Positions 33,324-41,723 of a stretch of DNA of 64,000 nucleotides are shown here, in pieces. Position numbers and translations under genes: made by a program. The notes below the pieces were generated by a model. The model worked only from the letters and a program-made list of their open reading frames with translations, was not told the origin of the DNA and did not search any database. How positions within the stretch are numbered: the first letter of the stretch is position 1; each line of letters opens with the position of its first letter. This DNA comes from Oscillospiraceae bacterium. Lineage in GTDB: Bacteria > Bacillota > Clostridia > Oscillospirales > Oscillospiraceae. Location: NCBI GenBank assembly GCA_015068305.1, contig SVKV01000003.1, positions 48,717-112,716 of the forward strand. Reading direction: 5' to 3'.

Positions 33324-35054
33324 TCATACCTCCTTCAAGGCGCCGAATTTGCACAGCTGCTCGCAGACACCGCAGCCAACACACTGGGTGGCGTCCACTT
33401 TCGCCTTGCCGCCCTCCATGCTGATGGCCGGGCAGCCGATCTTCATGCAGGCCTTGCAGCCGACGCACTTACCGGCTTCCACTGCCAGAGGGGCCTTATG
33501 CTTGACATATTTGAGCAGGGCGCAGGGCCGGCGGGAAATGATCACAGAGGGCTCATTGGCAGAGAGTTCTTCCTTGATCACCTCATCGCACTGCTTCAAA
33601 TCGTAAGGATCGATGACCCGAACCCGACGGATACCCACAGCGCGGCACAGGGTCTCCAGATCGATCTTGGCGCAGGGATCACCCTTCAGGTTGAAGCCGG
33701 TGGTGGGATTCTGCTGATGGCCGGTCATGCCGGTGATGGAATTGTCCACGATGATCACAGTGGCATTGGATTCGTTGTAGGCCATGTTCACAAGGCCCGT
33801 GATGCCGGAGTGCATGAAGGTAGAGTCGCCGATGACTGCCACGGTTTTTCCGTCGGCAGCACCGTTCTGGCTCTTGCAGAAGCCGTGGATACCGGACACG
33901 GAAGCGCCCATGCAGATAACGCTGTCCACAGCCTGCAGCGGGGCCACGGCACCCAGGGTATAGCAGCCGATGTCGCCGAGGACCGTCAGCTTATTCTTCT
34001 TGAGGGTATAAAACAGGCCGCGATGGGGACAGCCTGCGCACATCACAGGGGGTCTGGGAGGAATGGCATCCTCCAGCCTGGGACCGATTGCCCAGGGCGC
34101 ACTCAGCTGCGCAGCCACGGTCAGAGGCATCAGCTCGTCGATGTTGGAGAAATTGCTCTTGCCCACACAGGCAAGGCCCAGATCCCGGCAATGGGACTCA
34201 ATAAAGCTGTCCAGCTCCTCCACGATTACCAGCTGATCCACAGAAGCAGCGAAATCCATGATCTTCTGCTCCGGCAGGGGCCAGATCATACCCAATTTCA
34301 TCACCGGGTAGGCATCGCCCAGCACTTCCTTCACATTCTGGTAGGAGGTGGAGGAGGTGATGATGCCCATCTTACGGTCCTTGCCGTCTTCGATCCGGTT
34401 GATGGGGGCAGTTTCCGCATATTCGACCAGTGCCCTGGTTCTGGCCTCCACCACCGGGTGGCGCTTCTTGGCATTGCCGGGCATCATGACATACTTGGGA
34501 ATGTCCTTCCTGTACTCGCCGATTTTCTCGATCCGCTCTCCGGGCTCCACGATGCTCTGGGAGTGGGAGATCCGGGTGCACATTTTCAGCAAAACGGGGG
34601 TATCGAACTGCTCGGAGAGCTCATAGGCCAGCTTTGCAAATTCCAGAGCCTCCGCAGAGTCCGCCGGTTCCAGCATGGGAATCTTGGAGGATTTTGCATA
34701 GTGCCGGGAATCCTGCTCATTCTGGGAGGAATGCATGCCCGCATCGTCGGCAACACCAATGACCATGCCTGCATTGACACCGGTGTAGGAAATGGTGAAC
34801 AAGGGGTCGGCAGCCACGTTCAGGCCCACGTGCTTCATGCCGCAGAAGGAGCGGCGTCCGGCCAGGGATGCACCGAAGGCTGCCTCCATGGCCACCTTTT
34901 CATTGGGTGCCCACTCGGCATAAACCTCGGGATATTTTGCAACTGCCTCGGTAATTTCAGTGCTGGGGGTGCCGGGGTAGCTGGATACAAAGGCGCATCC
35001 GGCTTCGTATAATCCGCGGGCAACGGCCTCGTTGCCCAGCATCAGCTGTTTCAT
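33324..35054 (-). CDS. iorA: Indolepyruvate:ferredoxin oxidoreductase alpha subunit
   Basis: A 576-residue subunit. The N-terminal pyrimidine-binding domain starts LMLGNEAVARGLYEAG, the TPP-binding region is GDIGCYTLGAVAPLQAVDSVICMGASVS with GDSTFMHSGITGL, and the C-terminus carries two ferredoxin clusters, CVGCKACMKIGCP and CVGCGVCEQLC. It decarboxylates indolepyruvate or phenylpyruvate with CoA. Length is slightly below the usual 600 but all motifs are present. It follows the first gene of the operon by 12 bases. Confidence 0.95.
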   Translation of the reverse strand: MKQLMLGNEAVARGLYEAGCAFVSSYPGTPSTEITEAVAKYPEVYAEWAPNEKVAMEAAFGASLAGRRSFCGMKHVGLNVAADPLFTISYTGVNAGMVIGVADDAGMHSSQNEQDSRHYAKSSKIPMLEPADSAEALEFAKLAYELSEQFDTPVLLKMCTRISHSQSIVEPGERIEKIGEYRKDIPKYVMMPGNAKKRHPVVEARTRALVEYAETAPINRIEDGKDRKMGIITSSTSYQNVKEVLGDAYPVMKLGMIWPLPEQKIMDFAASVDQLVIVEELDSFIESHCRDLGLACVGKSNFSNIDELMPLTVAAQLSAPWAIGPRLEDAIPPRPPVMCAGCPHRGLFYTLKKNKLTVLGDIGCYTLGAVAPLQAVDSVICMGASVSGIHGFCKSQNGAADGKTVAVIGDSTFMHSGITGLVNMAYNESNATVIIVDNSITGMTGHQQNPTTGFNLKGDPCAKIDLETLCRAVGIRRVRVIDPYDLKQCDEVIKEELSANEPSVIISRRPCALLKYVKHKAPLAVEAGKCVGCKACMKIGCPAISMEGGKAKVDATQCVGCGVCEQLCKFGALKEV

Positions 35055-35066
35055 GTTGTTTCCTCC

Positions 35067-36704
35067 TTAACCTCTTGTCTGGACTTCCACCAGGCGGCCC
35101 TTGCAGTACTTTTCCCGGAGCACCGGCTTTTCGATCTTGCCGGTGGGATTTCTGGGAACCTTGTCGAAGAAGATCTTCTTCGGCCGCTTGTAACGGGGCA
35201 GCGCCAGGCAGAACTCATTGATCTGGGCCTCCGTTGCGCTTTCGCCCTCTTTGATTTCAATGATGGCCGCGGTAATTTCGCCAAGCCGGGCATCCGGCAG
35301 ACCGATGACCGCCACATCCTTGATCTTGTCATTGGTGCGCAGGAAGTCTTCGATCTGAACGGGATAGATGTTCTCACCGCCGGAGATAACCACATCCTTC
35401 TTCCGGTCCACAAGATAGATGAAACCTTCCTCATCTTCTCTTGCCATGTCACCGGTGAAGAGCCAGCCGTCCTTAATGGTTTCGGCGGTGGCAGCCGGGT
35501 TCTTGTAGTAGCAGGTCATAACGCCGTCGCCCTTGACAATCAGCTCGCCCACCTCACCGGGCGCAACATCCGCACCCTTCTCGTCCACGATCCGGGTCTG
35601 CCAGCCGAAGCCGGGCTTGCCGATGGCGCCCACCTTCCGGACATTTTCCACACCCAGGTGGACACAGCCGGGGCCGATGGACTCGGACAGGCCGTAGTTG
35701 GTATCGTACTGATGGCCGGGGAACACCTTCATCCAGCGGCGGATTAGGCTGGGGGGCACCGGCTGGGCACCCACGTGCATCAGCCGCCACTGATCCAGCC
35801 GGAATTTACTTAAGTCCACTCTTCCGTCATCGATGGCATCCAGCAGATCCTGGGCCCAGGGCACCAGCAGCCAGACGATGGTGCATCTTTCTTCCGTCAC
35901 CGCCCGGAGGATCCACTCAGGCTTGACGCCCCGCAGCAGCACCGCTCTGGAGCCGGAAAGCAGGGAGCCGAACCAGTGCATCTTGGCACCGGTGTGGTAC
36001 AGGGGCGGAATGCACAGGAACACATCCTCCCTGCTCTGGCTGTGGTGGTTCTGCTCCACCAGGCAGGCATGAACCAGAGACTTGTGATTATGAAGAATGG
36101 CCTTGGGAAAGCCCGTGGTACCGGAGGAGAAGTAGATGGCCGCGTCATCCGTTTCATCCAGCGCAACAGGAGGCGCGCTGGAGGAGCAGAAGCCCATGAG
36201 AGCCATGCCGTCTTCCGTATAGGCGGGGCCGTCTTTTCCCACATAGAACATGGTTTTCACACCGGGAATCTCATTTGCGATGGCATCCATCCGGCTGACA
36301 AACTCGGGTCCGAATACCAGCACGCTCACATCCGCCAGCTCCAGGCAATACTTGATCTCATCGCTGGCATAGCGGAAATTCATGGGAACGGCGATGCATC
36401 CGGCCTTGAGAATGCCAAAGTAAATGGGCAGCCACTCGATGCAGTTCATCAGCAGCACCGCCACCTTGGTGCCCTTCTTCAGGCCCCGGCTCAGCAGAAG
36501 GTTTGCAAACCGGTTGGCTCTGCGGTCAAAATCCTTCCAGCTGATTTCCCGGCGGTAGGGAGCATCCTGGCCGGCGCTCTCGATCAGGTTAAAATCCCAC
36601 CAGGTAACGGCCTTATCCCGCTCTTCGGAGGGGTTGATCTCCACCAGAGCCGTTTCCTGGCCGTAAAGCCGGGCATTTTTCTCCAAAAAATCAGTTATGA
36701 TCAT
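35067..36704 (-). CDS. Class I adenylate-forming acyl-CoA synthetase
   Basis: A 545-residue AMP-dependent synthetase. The P-loop is IYFSSGTTGFPKA, followed by TNYGLSESIG, the hinge DGWLFTGDMAREDEEGFIYLVDRKKDVVISGGENIYP (long motif), and catalytic-lysine region PRNPTGKIEK. It activates a carboxylate with ATP and CoA. In the same operon as iorAB and paaK, an aromatic or medium-chain acid is likely, but substrate residues cannot be read. It is the first gene after the T-box leader; GGAGAG lies six bases before the ATG. Confidence 0.92.
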   Translation of the reverse strand: MIITDFLEKNARLYGQETALVEINPSEERDKAVTWWDFNLIESAGQDAPYRREISWKDFDRRANRFANLLLSRGLKKGTKVAVLLMNCIEWLPIYFGILKAGCIAVPMNFRYASDEIKYCLELADVSVLVFGPEFVSRMDAIANEIPGVKTMFYVGKDGPAYTEDGMALMGFCSSSAPPVALDETDDAAIYFSSGTTGFPKAILHNHKSLVHACLVEQNHHSQSREDVFLCIPPLYHTGAKMHWFGSLLSGSRAVLLRGVKPEWILRAVTEERCTIVWLLVPWAQDLLDAIDDGRVDLSKFRLDQWRLMHVGAQPVPPSLIRRWMKVFPGHQYDTNYGLSESIGPGCVHLGVENVRKVGAIGKPGFGWQTRIVDEKGADVAPGEVGELIVKGDGVMTCYYKNPAATAETIKDGWLFTGDMAREDEEGFIYLVDRKKDVVISGGENIYPVQIEDFLRTNDKIKDVAVIGLPDARLGEITAAIIEIKEGESATEAQINEFCLALPRYKRPKKIFFDKVPRNPTGKIEKPVLREKYCKGRLVEVQTRG

Positions 36705-36723
36705 ATTTTTCTCTCCATTTCCT

Positions 36724-36996
36724 AAAAAGAAAGCCCTCTGCTCCAACAAGCAGAGGACAAGAAAATTCTTGTGGTACCACCTCAATTTGCCCCGAAACGG
36801 GGCCTCAGGGGATCCAGACAGATCCGCAGGCTATACCGGGCCCTACCCGTCTTCCCCTACTGAAATTTTCAGAGAAGCCACTCCGAAAGGAATTCCATAT
36901 CCCGGCTCTCCCTGCCTCGCACCCACCGGCAGTTCTCTGGCAGAACCTTCTAGATATGTACTGATTTTCATCATCGTGTTGGGGTGTGTTTACTTG
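36724..36996 (-). promoter_or_regulatory. T-box riboswitch leader, probable Phe (UUC) specifier
   Basis: On the minus strand the leader has all T-box parts. Stem I includes an AGTA S-turn (36959-36962), an apical loop with AGAGA and GGTGGGTGCGAG features, and helix CATATC/GATATG. The seven-base 3' side of the specifier loop (GAATTCC) gives UUC as the best codon (36890-36892). The T-box sequence GAGGTGGTACCAC is at 36771-36783, and the terminator stem CCTCTGCT / AGCAGAGG with TTTCTTTTT ends about 20 bases before the start codon. Uncharged tRNA binding should prevent termination. The T-box call is firm; the Phe assignment is inferred by hand folding and fits the aromatic operon. Confidence 0.88.
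36733..36756 (-). terminator. T-box conditional terminator
   Basis: An 8-bp stem (CCTCTGCT / AGCAGAGG) with a six-base loop and a T-rich tail is the regulated terminator of the T-box leader. Confidence 0.88.
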
Positions 36997-37002
36997 CTAC
37001 CT

Positions 37003-37031
37003 AGTTTAGCACCACCGCAGGCACAAGTCAA
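37003..37031 (-). promoter_or_regulatory. Promoter of T-box/ior operon
   Basis: On the minus strand TTGACT, 17 bases, TAAACT, placing transcription start near 36996, exactly where the T-box leader begins. Confidence 0.82.
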
Positions 37032-37154
37032 TAAAAGATATTTTTCCTCTCCCGCTTTTGTAAATTTTGCACAACCGGCCCGTTAATGCTCCACCGCTTG
37101 TGTACAATTATTTACATAGCGCAGACTCCCGTTCTCCTGTCCCTGCCGGAGCAT

Positions 37155-37187
37155 AAAAATGAGCGCTGAGGAAAGCCTCAGCGCTCA
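37155..37187 (-). terminator. Terminator of nagBA-tauE unit
   Basis: A 12-bp stem, TGAGCGCTGAGG / CCTCAGCGCTCA, has TTTTTA on the minus strand, seven bases past the TauE stop. Confidence 0.92.
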
Positions 37188-37193
37188 CAGACC

Positions 37194-37976
37194 TTATGCG
37201 AATGCACGGAATGCATTGTAGATGCAGATGCCGATGATCACAACCATCAATGCAATGAACAGCTTGTCCACCGCCCGGTTGTCCATCTTCTTGTTCAGCG
37301 CCCGGCCCACGATGCCGCCGCCGATGCCGCCGGCCACCATCAGAATCAGAACCAGAGGTCTGAATTCCGGAACACCGGAGATCAGCGTTGCGATCAGACT
37401 TGCCAGCTGGCTGAACAGGATGATATACAGGCTGTTGGCCGCGGCAGTCTTGCTGTCCATGCTGAACAGGTACCCCAGCACCACCAGATTGATGGGGCCG
37501 CCGCCAATCCCTAAGAAGCTGGACATGATGCCGAGCATCAGTCCCACCACCACGCAAAACAGCTTGGAGGTGATCTGCCGGGTGGAAATCTTTGCCTTAT
37601 TGACGGTGTAAAGCAGTGTCCCCACGGTGATGAGTCCCAGAGCTACGGCCTGGACACCGCCCACCATCTCGCCGTTGGCAAAGAGGCCCTTGATAATGCC
37701 GAAGAGCTCCTTGCCTGCCACGCCGCCGATGGCCGCGCCGATGGCAAGAGGCGTTCCGGTGGACAGAGCAACCTTGCTGTCCCAGGCGATCATGGATTTG
37801 CCCACAGAGTAAAGGCTCATGGACAGCACCGTGCAGCCGGAGAGGAAATTGATGGTGCTCACCGCGCCCAGCTGCAGCATGTCCAGCACCGGCTTGATGA
37901 CCACACCGCCGCCGATGCCGCAGATGGCACCCACAATGCTGGACAGGAAGCTGACAATCAGAAAAATCAGTTCCAT
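37194..37976 (-). CDS. TauE/SafE family sulfite/sulfonate exporter-like permease
   Basis: A 260-residue, about eight-helix membrane protein. The two TauE/SafE half-repeats are visible: SFLSSIVGAICGIGGGVVIKPVL near the start and VGLMLGIMSSFLGIGGGPINLVVLGYL in the middle, with the family's GxGGG motif. Members export sulfite, sulfonates or organosulfur compounds, though many are uncharacterised anion exporters. It starts one base after the nagA stop, so it is tightly coupled to amino sugar genes, which is unusual. Confidence 0.9.
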   Translation of the reverse strand: MELIFLIVSFLSSIVGAICGIGGGVVIKPVLDMLQLGAVSTINFLSGCTVLSMSLYSVGKSMIAWDSKVALSTGTPLAIGAAIGGVAGKELFGIIKGLFANGEMVGGVQAVALGLITVGTLLYTVNKAKISTRQITSKLFCVVVGLMLGIMSSFLGIGGGPINLVVLGYLFSMDSKTAAANSLYIILFSQLASLIATLISGVPEFRPLVLILMVAGGIGGGIVGRALNKKMDNRAVDKLFIALMVVIIGICIYNAFRAFA

Positions 37977-37977
37977 C

Positions 37978-39123
37978 TTACTTCACCTGCTTGCCCCGGG
38001 CAAAGACATGAACCACATTGGCCTGCTCATCCAGCAGCACCAGGTCCGCATCCTTTCCGGTTTCGATGGAACCCTTCCGGTCCCACAGGCCCATTTCCCT
38101 GGCAGGATTTTCAGAGAGGGTGGGAAGAATCTCCTCCAGAGTGTTGGGCAGCCAGGCCAGCATATTCTTCAGTGCCACATCCTGGGTCAGGGTGGAACCG
38201 GCCCGGGTGCCGTTGCTGGCAAGCTTTGCATCGCCGTCGATGACCACCACATCGTTGACACCCAGATGGTAGTTGCCGTCGGGCAGGCCGGCTGCCATGA
38301 TGGAGTCGGTGATGGCAACGATCCGGTCAAGGCCCTTGCACTTGGCATACATCCGCACAGAGCCGGGAACCAGATGCCGTCCGTCGCAGATGGTTTCACA
38401 GTACACATCGCTTTCCATGATGGCACCGAAAATGGCAGGCTCATGCTGATGGAACAGGCGGCTGGCATTGCCCACATGGGTACCGACGGTGGCACCCTGG
38501 GCGATGGCGCTCATGGCCTCGTCATAGGTAGCACCGGAGTGGCCGATGCCCACCACGATGCCCAGTTCCTTCAGCGTGGGGATCATGTCCTGAACCCCCT
38601 CCAGCTCGGGGGAGATGGTGATATAGCGGATATTTCCCTCAGCCAGTTCCTGGTAACGCTTCACCAGCGGAATGTCATTTTTCTTCAGCAGATGCTCGGG
38701 CATAGCACCCTTGTATTCGGGTGCCAGGAAGGGACCTTCCAGATGGATACCGGCCAGTTCCGCACCGTTCTGCTCCATCTTTTTGTGGGCCTTAAACTGC
38801 TCGATGCACCATTCAGTCTGCTCCTGGGTGTCGGTCAGAACAGAGCACAGCCAGGAAGTGGTGCCCTTGGATGCCATGAAGCAGGAGATTTTCTCCAGGT
38901 CTTCCGCGGTTGCACCGTTGACATCCACGCCCACAGCGCCGTGGGAATGGGTATCGATGAAGCCGGGTACGATCTTCATGCCTGCAGCATCAAAAACGGT
39001 GCCATCGGAGGTGTCGCAGCCGGCATCCAGTACTGTCAGACGGCCGTTTTCCATCGCCAGGGTCTTATCCTCAAAACGGCGGCCAATATAGACCCGGCCC
39101 TTTACCAGATAAGTCTTTGCCAT
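37978..39123 (-). CDS. nagA: N-acetylglucosamine-6-phosphate deacetylase
   Basis: A 381-residue amidohydrolase-fold enzyme. Metal and substrate motifs are GFIDTHSHG, HLEGPFLAPEYKGAMPEHLL (metal Glu), GHSGATYDEA, THVGNASRLFHQH, and catalytic Asp in ITDSIMAAGLPDG. It removes acetate from GlcNAc-6-P, giving GlcN-6-P. It lies three bases after nagB, completing the two steps from GlcNAc-6-P to fructose-6-P. Length and motifs are normal. Confidence 0.95.
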   Translation of the reverse strand: MAKTYLVKGRVYIGRRFEDKTLAMENGRLTVLDAGCDTSDGTVFDAAGMKIVPGFIDTHSHGAVGVDVNGATAEDLEKISCFMASKGTTSWLCSVLTDTQEQTEWCIEQFKAHKKMEQNGAELAGIHLEGPFLAPEYKGAMPEHLLKKNDIPLVKRYQELAEGNIRYITISPELEGVQDMIPTLKELGIVVGIGHSGATYDEAMSAIAQGATVGTHVGNASRLFHQHEPAIFGAIMESDVYCETICDGRHLVPGSVRMYAKCKGLDRIVAITDSIMAAGLPDGNYHLGVNDVVVIDGDAKLASNGTRAGSTLTQDVALKNMLAWLPNTLEEILPTLSENPAREMGLWDRKGSIETGKDADLVLLDEQANVVHVFARGKQVK

Positions 39124-39126
39124 GGG

Positions 39127-39948
39127 TTAATCCTCCAGATTTGCAACAAACTCGGTCATGCGGATCAGGGCATCGGGATGCTCTGCCACCATAGACACGG
39201 GGAATTCCGCAGTCATCTCGCCATAGCCGCAACGGCGGGCAACAGCCCGGTGCCAGTCGCGGAAGATGCCCAGGCGGATCTTGCGGGCATTGTAGATCTC
39301 ATTGAAGCCGATGGTGACACACCACACAGGCATATCCTCCAGACGGCCGCCGAAGTCGCCGATGGCATTGGCAGCACGGGTCTCGGGAGAGATGGGCAGC
39401 ACCCGGGTCTTCAGAGCCTTAAACTCTTCGCAGGTCAGGCTTCCGTCAGCTTCGTTGAAGGCCAGATGGCCGTTGATGCCGATGCCGCCGAAGCAGATGT
39501 CCACGCCGCCCAGTTTTTCGATCAGGTTGGGGATGTACTCCACATTGTTGGGATCGGGGAACACCCGATGATCCTCGGGAACATTCAGTTCGGGCTTGAT
39601 CTTGGAATAAACGGTCCGGTTCATGAAGCCCCGGAAGCTCAGGGGATGATTGATGTCAATCCACTGCTTGTTGTCGTCCAGATACTCGTCCATGTTGATG
39701 AACCAGCAGTTGTTTAGGCTGATATTCTCGTTGTTGACAATGTCCACAAAGTAGGGATACTGACCGATGGGGCCCACGGGGCAGATGAAAACGGTGGTCT
39801 CACCCTTTTCATTCTGTGCCTTGATAAAGTCAGCCATTTCCCGGGCGATGGTCTTAAAAACGGTGGGCTTGTCCTCCATGACAACCATGGGAATCTTAGG
39901 ATTGGCAAGCAGCTGTTCCTTATTGTAGTAATAGTACTCGTGATGCAT
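39127..39948 (-). CDS. nagB: Glucosamine-6-phosphate deaminase
   Basis: A 273-residue NagB-type deaminase. The general-base Asp is in FINMDEYLD, and the signature GGIGINGHLAFNEA holds the catalytic His. The enzyme converts GlcN-6-P to fructose-6-P and ammonia. Compared with classical NagB the N-terminus is longer and the sequence divergent (for instance PVGPIGQYPY), so a related amino-sugar phosphate is possible. It is preceded by a terminator-like hairpin and followed at once by nagA. Confidence 0.9.
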   Translation of the reverse strand: MHHEYYYYNKEQLLANPKIPMVVMEDKPTVFKTIAREMADFIKAQNEKGETTVFICPVGPIGQYPYFVDIVNNENISLNNCWFINMDEYLDDNKQWIDINHPLSFRGFMNRTVYSKIKPELNVPEDHRVFPDPNNVEYIPNLIEKLGGVDICFGGIGINGHLAFNEADGSLTCEEFKALKTRVLPISPETRAANAIGDFGGRLEDMPVWCVTIGFNEIYNARKIRLGIFRDWHRAVARRCGYGEMTAEFPVSMVAEHPDALIRMTEFVANLED

Positions 39949-39977
39949 TTTGCTCTACCTTCCTTTATCTGTGATAA

Positions 39978-40001
39978 AAGGGGATGCAGAAGCATCCCCT
40001 T
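39978..40001 (-). terminator. Attenuator/terminator ahead of nagB
   Basis: AAGGGGATGC and GCATCCCCTT pair with an AGAA loop, followed on the minus strand by TTTTAT. Only about 30 bases separate it from the nagB start, leaving no room for a normal promoter, so nagBA-tauE is probably expressed by read-through. Confidence 0.75.
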
Positions 40002-40008
40002 GCGTTTA

Positions 40009-40785
40009 TTACTTCTGAACTTCCAGGTATTCCTTGTAGACGTTCTGCCAGATGTAATTCTTCAGTTCGGTGAAGCGGGGCAGCATCTTGGTCTCCTGGT
40101 TTCTGGGATAGGGAATGTCGATATCAATAACTTCCTTGATACGGCCGGGACGGGCAGACATAACCACCACGCGGGATGCCAGCAGAATGGCTTCCTCAAC
40201 GTCATGGGTGATGAAGAAGCAGGTCTTCTTCTCTTCTTCCCAGGTCTTCAGCAGCTCGGTCTGCAGCTGGGTACGGGTCTGTGCGTCCAGAGCGCCGAAG
40301 GGCTCATCCATCAGCAGCAGGCTGGGGTTGACCGCATAGGCACGGGCGATGGCCACGCGCTGCTTCATACCGCCGGACAGTTCCTTGGGATAGGCATTGA
40401 CAAACTTCTCCAGGCCCACCATCTTGATGTACTTCATGGCGGTTGCTTCCCGCTCAGCTTCGGTCATGCCCTTCTTCAGGTTCAGACCGAACATGACATT
40501 CTTCTTAACAGTCAGCCAGGGGAACAGGGCATACTGCTGGAACACAACACCACGGTCAACGCCGGTGCCTTCCACCTTGACGCCGTCAACCAGCACTTCG
40601 CCGGAGGTAGCTTCGTGGAGGCCTGCGATGATGTTCAGCAGGGTGGACTTGCCGCAGCCGGAGGGACCGACCACGCAAATAAACTCATTGTCATAGATAT
40701 CCAGATTGGCACCGTTCAGAGCGACAGTCTGGCCGTTGCGGCCCTCATAAATCTTCTTAACGTCCTTAATCTGGACCTTGGGCAT
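40009..40785 (-). CDS. ABC transporter ATPase (NitT/TauT/SsuB type)
   Basis: A 258-residue ATPase with Walker A GPSGCGKST, Q-loop QQYALFPWLTV, signature LSGGMKQRVAIARA, Walker B LLLMDEPFGALD and H-loop THDVEEA. It drives the importer formed with the adjacent permease and lipoprotein. The start at 40785 overlaps the permease stop (TGATG), a classic coupling; an ATG eight codons upstream lacks a ribosome site. The family takes up nitrate, taurine, sulfonates, thiamine precursors or similar small solutes. Confidence 0.93.
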   Translation of the reverse strand: MPKVQIKDVKKIYEGRNGQTVALNGANLDIYDNEFICVVGPSGCGKSTLLNIIAGLHEATSGEVLVDGVKVEGTGVDRGVVFQQYALFPWLTVKKNVMFGLNLKKGMTEAEREATAMKYIKMVGLEKFVNAYPKELSGGMKQRVAIARAYAVNPSLLLMDEPFGALDAQTRTQLQTELLKTWEEEKKTCFFITHDVEEAILLASRVVVMSARPGRIKEVIDIDIPYPRNQETKMLPRFTELKNYIWQNVYKEYLEVQK

Positions 40786-41576
40786 CAGATTTCTCTCTTC
40801 TCCTGCCATGAGGTCAGTCTCCTTTCAAAGAATTTCAGAACCTTCTCAGCCAGCATACCGATGACGCCGACAACGATGATGTAGAACATCATTTCCGCAT
40901 TTTCAAACACCTGGCTCAGTGCCTTGATGCGCATGCCCAGACCTGCCACAGCACCGGTGGACTCAGCTGCGATCAGGGTGGTCAGTGCAACGGAGATACC
41001 CAGACGGACGGCGGTGATGATGAAGGGGGTGGTTGCGGGGAAAATGACCTTGACGAACAGGACGGTATCGTTGGCACCCAGAACACGGGCAGCCTTGATC
41101 AGCGTCTCATCCACATTGATCACGCCCTGGAACACGGTAACCGTGATGGTCAGGAAGGTTGCAATGCAGATAACCACGATCTGAGCCTTGGCGCCGACAC
41201 CGGCAGCCAGAACCACCAGGGGAACGTAGGCCAGAGGGGGAATGTTACGGACGAACTGGATCCAGGGCTCCAGAATGAAGCGCACAGGACGGTACCAGGC
41301 CATCAGGAAGGCAACGGGCACGCCGAACAGGAAGCCCAGCAGGAAGCCGATGCCAACGCTGCGCATGGAGGCCAGAACGTCGGGCCAGAACTTGCCGCGC
41401 TCAATGGCCATGGTCTTATATGCCTTGAATACTTCGGGCAGAGGGGGGAAACTCAGAGCAGTGGTGGGATTTTTGGACAGGAAGAACCACAGCACCACAG
41501 CAGACAGCAGGGACAGGCACAGCCATGCCCACTTAGGGATTTTGCCGACAATATCGACTTTACTTTTTCTGTTCAA
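40785..41576 (-). CDS. ABC transporter permease (NitT/TauT/SsuC type), TTG start
   Basis: A 263-residue, six-helix permease whose BPD_transp_1 core has the loop INVDETLIKAARVLGANDTVLFVKVIFP, standing in for the EAA motif. I choose a TTG start at 41576 because AGGAGG lies six bases upstream; the longer frame from 41606 would place that ribosome site inside the coding region. It joins the ATPase by a TGATG overlap and follows the lipoprotein gene after 147 bases that contain two stem-loops. Confidence 0.9.
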   Translation of the reverse strand: MNRKSKVDIVGKIPKWAWLCLSLLSAVVLWFFLSKNPTTALSFPPLPEVFKAYKTMAIERGKFWPDVLASMRSVGIGFLLGFLFGVPVAFLMAWYRPVRFILEPWIQFVRNIPPLAYVPLVVLAAGVGAKAQIVVICIATFLTITVTVFQGVINVDETLIKAARVLGANDTVLFVKVIFPATTPFIITAVRLGISVALTTLIAAESTGAVAGLGMRIKALSQVFENAEMMFYIIVVGVIGMLAEKVLKFFERRLTSWQEKREI

Positions 41577-41597
41577 AACGAACCTCCTAACGGTTGC

Positions 41598-41663
41598 AAC
41601 AGGCAACCCCGAAAAGCAGTTTATGATTTTCTATCAAGGCAAACCGCTTTTCGCGATTGCCTG
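41598..41663 (-). repeat. Imperfect inverted repeat between lipoprotein and permease genes
   Basis: ACAGGCAA...CGAAAAGC pairs with GCTTTTCG...TTGCCTGT across about 30 bases of loop. With the hairpin at 41673-41695 it probably sets the lower expression of permease relative to binding protein; this is inferred. Confidence 0.55.
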
Positions 41664-41672
41664 TGGGTGTGT

Positions 41673-41695
41673 GGGAGGCGGCGGGGCCGCCTCCC
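41673..41695 (-). terminator. GC-rich stem-loop after solute-binding gene
   Basis: GGGAGGCGGC / GCCGCCTCCC, 10 bp, lies 28 bases after the lipoprotein stop. On the minus strand it lacks a T-run, so it is more likely a 3' stabilising hairpin or weak attenuator. Confidence 0.55.
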
Positions 41696-41723
41696 TTTTT
41701 CCTAAAAGTGCGCAGTGCGTAAA

